This document shows, one piece after another, positions 61,404 to 64,000 of a stretch of 64,000 nt of DNA (position 1 is the first letter of the stretch; every line of letters starts with the position of its first letter). Source of the DNA: Streptomyces sp. NBC_00691. GTDB taxonomy: Bacteria; Actinomycetota; Actinomycetes; Streptomycetales; Streptomycetaceae. The stretch is taken from the NCBI RefSeq assembly GCF_036226665.1, contig NZ_CP109007.1, positions 5,186,501-5,250,500 of the forward strand, in the 5' to 3' direction. Below the pieces are notes generated by a model that saw only the letters and a list, made by a program, of their open reading frames with translations, did no database searches and was not told where the DNA came from. The translations under genes were made by a program, and so were the position numbers.

Positions 61404-62069
61404 TCAGCCGCGGCGGACCGCGCACAGCAGGCCGTCGCCCACCGGCAGCAGGGAGGGGATGAGTTCCTGGCTCTCCCGCACCGTGCGCAGCAGCTCGCGG
61501 ACCCGCTGGACCTCGGCCGGCTGGGCGCCCGAGTCGACCGTGCGGCCGTCCGCGAAGACACCCTCGAAGCAGACGAGTCCGCCAGGTCGCAGCAGGCGCA
61601 ACGATTCAGCGAGGTAGTCCAGGTACTCAAGCCGGTCGCCGTCGCAGAACACGAGGTCGTACCCGCCGTCCGCGAGCCGCGGCAGCACGTCCAGGGCCCG
61701 GCCGGGGATGAACCGCGCCCGGTTGCCCGCGAATCCCGCCGCACGGAACGCCGTCTTGGCGAGCTGCTGCCGCTCCGGCTGGAGGTCCACCGTCGTCAGG
61801 ACGCCGTCCGGCCGCATCCCGAGCAGCAGGTAGATGCCCGACACGCCGGTGCCCGTGCCGATCTCCGCCACCGCCTTCGCGTCCGCCGTGGCCGCGAGCA
61901 GGCGAAGCGCCCCACCGGTGCCCGGGGACACCGAGGGCAGCCCTGCCTCCCGGGCCCGCTCACGGGCCCAGCGCAGAGCTTCGTCCTCGGCGACAAAGGC
62001 GTCGGCGAACGACCAGCTCGTCTGCCGGTTGGCGGTAATGGCCCTCTCCTGTCCCCGTAGTTGACGCAA
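61404..62069 (-). CDS. Class I SAM-dependent O-methyltransferase
   Basis: 221 residues from TTG 62069. VAEIGTGTGVSGIYLL is the SAM-binding motif I; LTTVDLQPE, DLVFCDGDR and LLRPGGLVCFE continue the O-methyltransferase family 3 fold. It corresponds to mycobacterial Rv1220c by position. A strong purine run (AGGAGAGG) lies inside the reading frame before an ATT codon, so the real start may be further in. Confidence 0.88.
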   Translation of the reverse strand: MRQLRGQERAITANRQTSWSFADAFVAEDEALRWARERAREAGLPSVSPGTGGALRLLAATADAKAVAEIGTGTGVSGIYLLLGMRPDGVLTTVDLQPERQQLAKTAFRAAGFAGNRARFIPGRALDVLPRLADGGYDLVFCDGDRLEYLDYLAESLRLLRPGGLVCFEGVFADGRTVDSGAQPAEVQRVRELLRTVRESQELIPSLLPVGDGLLCAVRRG

Positions 62070-62210
62070 CGGTGACTGTATCCGCTGTCAGCGGGAACCC
62101 GCAGATGGGACCGGGCGTTCACCAGGGGAAGGACGCGGCAGGAGGAAGCCGGGGAGCCGGTTCCAAATTCGCGTAAAGATTCTTATCCGGAGCTAACGGG
62201 CGAGGTGGCT

Positions 62211-62969
62211 ATGGTAGGGGCTCCACTGGACACCACCAGAGCCGACAGGGGAGGTGCGGCTGCGCCTGTGGATCGGGGAGGAGTGCTTCGGCGTCTTCTC
62301 AGGTCGGCGGGTGAGCCGAAATCCGTGACCGACACCGCTGACCGAATCCGCACCGCCGACTCCGCTCCCACCACCGCGACCTTCGCATCGGATGCGGAAT
62401 CGCAGGCGTGGACTCCGCCCACCTGGGAGGAGATCGTCAGCACGCACAGCGGCCGGGTATACCGCCTCGCCTACCGGCTGACCGGCAACCAGCACGACGC
62501 CGAGGACCTGACCCAGGAGGTCTTCGTCCGCGTCTTCCGCTCGCTGTCGACCTACACGCCGGGCACCTTCGAGGGCTGGCTCCACCGCATCACCACCAAC
62601 CTCTTCCTCGACATGGTCCGCCGCAAGCAGCGCATCCGTTTCGACGCGCTCGCCGACGACGCCGCCGAGCGACTGCCCAGCCGTGAGCCCTCGCCGCAGC
62701 AGGTGTTCAACGACACCCACTTCGACGCCGACGTGCAGCAGGCCCTGGACACCCTCGCGCCCGAGTTCCGTGCCGCGGTCGTCCTCTGCGACATCGAAGG
62801 ACTGTCGTACGAGGAGATCGCCGCGACCCTCGGCGTGAAGCTCGGCACCGTCCGCAGCCGCATCCACCGCGGGCGCTCCCACCTGCGCAAGGCCCTCAAG
62901 CACCGCTCGCCCGAGGCCCGGGCGGAGCGTGCCCTGGCCTCCGTCGGATGGGAGGCAGGGACAGCGTGA
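62211..62969 (+). CDS. sigE: ECF sigma factor SigE
   Basis: 252 residues from ATG 62211, with CGAGG 5 bases upstream. The first 70 residues are a non-conserved extension. Sigma region 2 (RVYRLAYRLTGNQHDAEDLTQEVF) and region 4 (LSYEEIAATLGVKLGTVRSRIHRG) follow. Its neighbours, a methyltransferase and rseA, match mycobacterial sigE, which controls surface-stress and heat responses; this is not Streptomyces SigE of the cse system. It is coupled to rseA by a GTGA overlap. Confidence 0.92.
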   Translation: MVGAPLDTTRADRGGAAAPVDRGGVLRRLLRSAGEPKSVTDTADRIRTADSAPTTATFASDAESQAWTPPTWEEIVSTHSGRVYRLAYRLTGNQHDAEDLTQEVFVRVFRSLSTYTPGTFEGWLHRITTNLFLDMVRRKQRIRFDALADDAAERLPSREPSPQQVFNDTHFDADVQQALDTLAPEFRAAVVLCDIEGLSYEEIAATLGVKLGTVRSRIHRGRSHLRKALKHRSPEARAERALASVGWEAGTA

Positions 62970-63916
62970 GTGGCACACGTCCCTCGTCGCCGACCCCCGC
63001 GGAGCACCACCTCGGGGACCGGCTGGCCGCGCTCGTCGACGGCGAACTCGGGCATGACGCCCGCGAGCGGGTCCTCGCCCACCTCGCGACCTGCGCCCGC
63101 TGCAAGGCGGAGGCCGACGCGCAGCGCACTCTCAAGAGCGTCTTCGCCTCGGCGGCTCCTCCGCCGCCCTCGGAGGGATTCCTCGCCCGGCTGCAGGGGC
63201 TACCCGGGGGTCCCGGTGAGCCGGGCGGACCCGGCGGACCGAGAGGCCCCCTCGAAGAACTCCTCGGCGCGGGTGGTGTGAGGTCCGACGGCTTCGCCAC
63301 GGCCACCGTCGTCACCCCGCACTCCCCGCACTCCGCTCCGCAGACCGGTTTCCGCATCCACGAGGTCGGCGACCGCGCGTCCGGCAGCCCGTGGCGCGGC
63401 CGGCGCTTCGCCTTCGCGGCGGCCAGCGCCGTCTCGTTCGCGGCCATCGCCCTCGGCGGCACCCTGCCGCTGGAGGCCTCGGTGAACGCGAGCGCGCGCG
63501 GCGGCCAGGGCACCGGCACGGCGGTCACCCCGCTGCGTGCCACCGCCGCGGGCCCCGGCGGCGGCACGGCCGTCTCCCGGGGTACGCGCTCCGGCGAGCG
63601 CGGCGCCCAGTCCGTCGACGGCTCGCAGGTGATCTCCGGGGCTCCACTGACTCCCGGAACGCCGGCGGCGCTTCCGCACGGGCCGGTCTCACCGCTCGCC
63701 CCAGGCACGGTCCCGGCGGGCGCCGTGCCGCCGGACGCGGTGCGCTCCCCGGCCATGCCGCTGGTGGCGGTACGGCTCCGGGACCCGGGCGCGCAGTCGA
63801 TGCTCGCGCTCTCGCCGTTCATACGACCGACGGCGCCGGCCCTCCAGCTGGCCTTCGGTCCCGGACCGAGTCCGGCCCCCAGCCCGGCCACCGCACCGCT
63901 CGGCTCCCCCCGCTGA
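62966..63916 (+). CDS. rseA: Anti-sigma factor RseA with zinc (ZAS) motif
   Basis: 316 residues from GTG 62966. HLATCARC at about residues 42-49 is the HxxxCxxC zinc anti-sigma motif that holds the sigma factor. A helix (FAFAAASAVSFAAIALGGTL, about residues 150-170) spans the membrane and the outside tail is Ala/Pro/Gly/Val-rich. It is translationally coupled to sigE, so it is the cognate anti-sigma factor. Confidence 0.9.
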   Translation: MSGTRPSSPTPAEHHLGDRLAALVDGELGHDARERVLAHLATCARCKAEADAQRTLKSVFASAAPPPPSEGFLARLQGLPGGPGEPGGPGGPRGPLEELLGAGGVRSDGFATATVVTPHSPHSAPQTGFRIHEVGDRASGSPWRGRRFAFAAASAVSFAAIALGGTLPLEASVNASARGGQGTGTAVTPLRATAAGPGGGTAVSRGTRSGERGAQSVDGSQVISGAPLTPGTPAALPHGPVSPLAPGTVPAGAVPPDAVRSPAMPLVAVRLRDPGAQSMLALSPFIRPTAPALQLAFGPGPSPAPSPATAPLGSPR

Positions 63917-63994
63917 CCCGCGACCTGGTTGAATCCAGGGACAGGGGCGCCCGCCCAAGGGGGCGCGGACGGGTCAGCGGGTTGCGGGGAGAGC

Positions 63995-64000
63995 ATGAAC
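63995..64000 (+). CDS. Start of the next gene (only two codons visible)
   Basis: ATGAAC follows GGGGAGAG by a short spacer. In mycobacteria htrA follows rseA, so a trypsin-like PDZ protease may begin here; only the start is visible. Confidence 0.35.

Noticed and set aside
1..64000. Biosynthetic gene cluster, prophage or defence island
   Set aside because: No polyketide, peptide synthetase, terpene, phage structural, integrase, restriction, toxin-antitoxin or CRISPR-associated genes were recognised; the region is core metabolism, transport and stress control.

Overview
The window is very GC-rich double-stranded chromosome with the coding style of Streptomyces: third positions almost always G or C, many GTG starts and a few TTG starts, twin 4-base ATGA/GTGA stop-start overlaps, and long perfect GC hairpins as terminators. 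The gene content (mycothiol gene mshB, DUF3117, RsbU/RsbW-type regulators, a sigE-rseA pair, a BldK-like peptide importer) also points to a streptomycete. There is no phage, plasmid, insertion sequence, CRISPR array or biosynthetic cluster. This is mostly conserved core chromosome; gene order from about 23 kb to 46 kb resembles, from memory, the typA-bldK-mshB part of the S. coelicolor chromosome, and 56-64 kb resembles the mycobacterial dapE-LOG-folP2-tagA-Rv1211-sigE-rseA neighbourhood.

Layout. 0-11.5 kb: tail of an AfsR-type NB-ARC/TPR regulator, a DUF4232 lipoprotein, a threonine synthase-like PLP enzyme, a secreted subtilisin with P-domain, a DUF4190/septum-formation membrane protein, a GH18 chitinase with a DasR-type operator upstream, a GntR/HutC regulator and an NCS1 permease with a cysteine-rich tail. 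11.6-19.9 kb: a 59-residue SPOR-like protein, a Nudix hydrolase, a lone RsbW-type kinase, a PAS-PAS-GAF-PP2C-RsbW fusion, a PspA/TPM stress operon and a membrane-anchored glycosidase-like protein. 19.9-23.7 kb: a three-subunit succinate dehydrogenase/fumarate reductase of the mycobacterial Sdh1 type with a small upstream ORF.

23.9-40.9 kb is a peptide-uptake region: a lone solute-binding lipoprotein, the GTPase gene typA, and two complete tandem five-gene oligopeptide ABC importer operons that look like an old duplication. They share 8-base gene overlaps and an intercistronic hairpin after the binding-protein gene, and both promoter regions carry inverted repeats built on ACTTA/TAAGT. 41-50.4 kb: membrane proteins, an S9 peptidase, mshB, a proline-rich repeat protein with a peptidoglycan-binding-like domain, a DUF1304 protein, a secreted barrel-like protein in a locally AT-richer patch, and an aberrant tRNA-like element.

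50.4-64 kb: a SirB1-like protein coupled to a GNAT enzyme, ferredoxin fdxA, lysine/peptidoglycan precursor genes dapC and dapE, a LOG-family protein, a FolP2-like protein with altered active-site motifs, a DivIVA-domain membrane protein overlapping a 3-methyladenine glycosylase, an enoyl-CoA hydratase, a DUF3117 protein behind a long inverted repeat, an O-methyltransferase, and the sigma/anti-sigma pair sigE-rseA. A final ATG six bases from the window edge probably starts the next gene.

No clearly new system is visible. The strongest leads are the tRNA-like element, the FolP2-like protein, the two importer operons with their shared control elements, the permease with a cysteine-rich tail, and the repeat protein at 46 kb.
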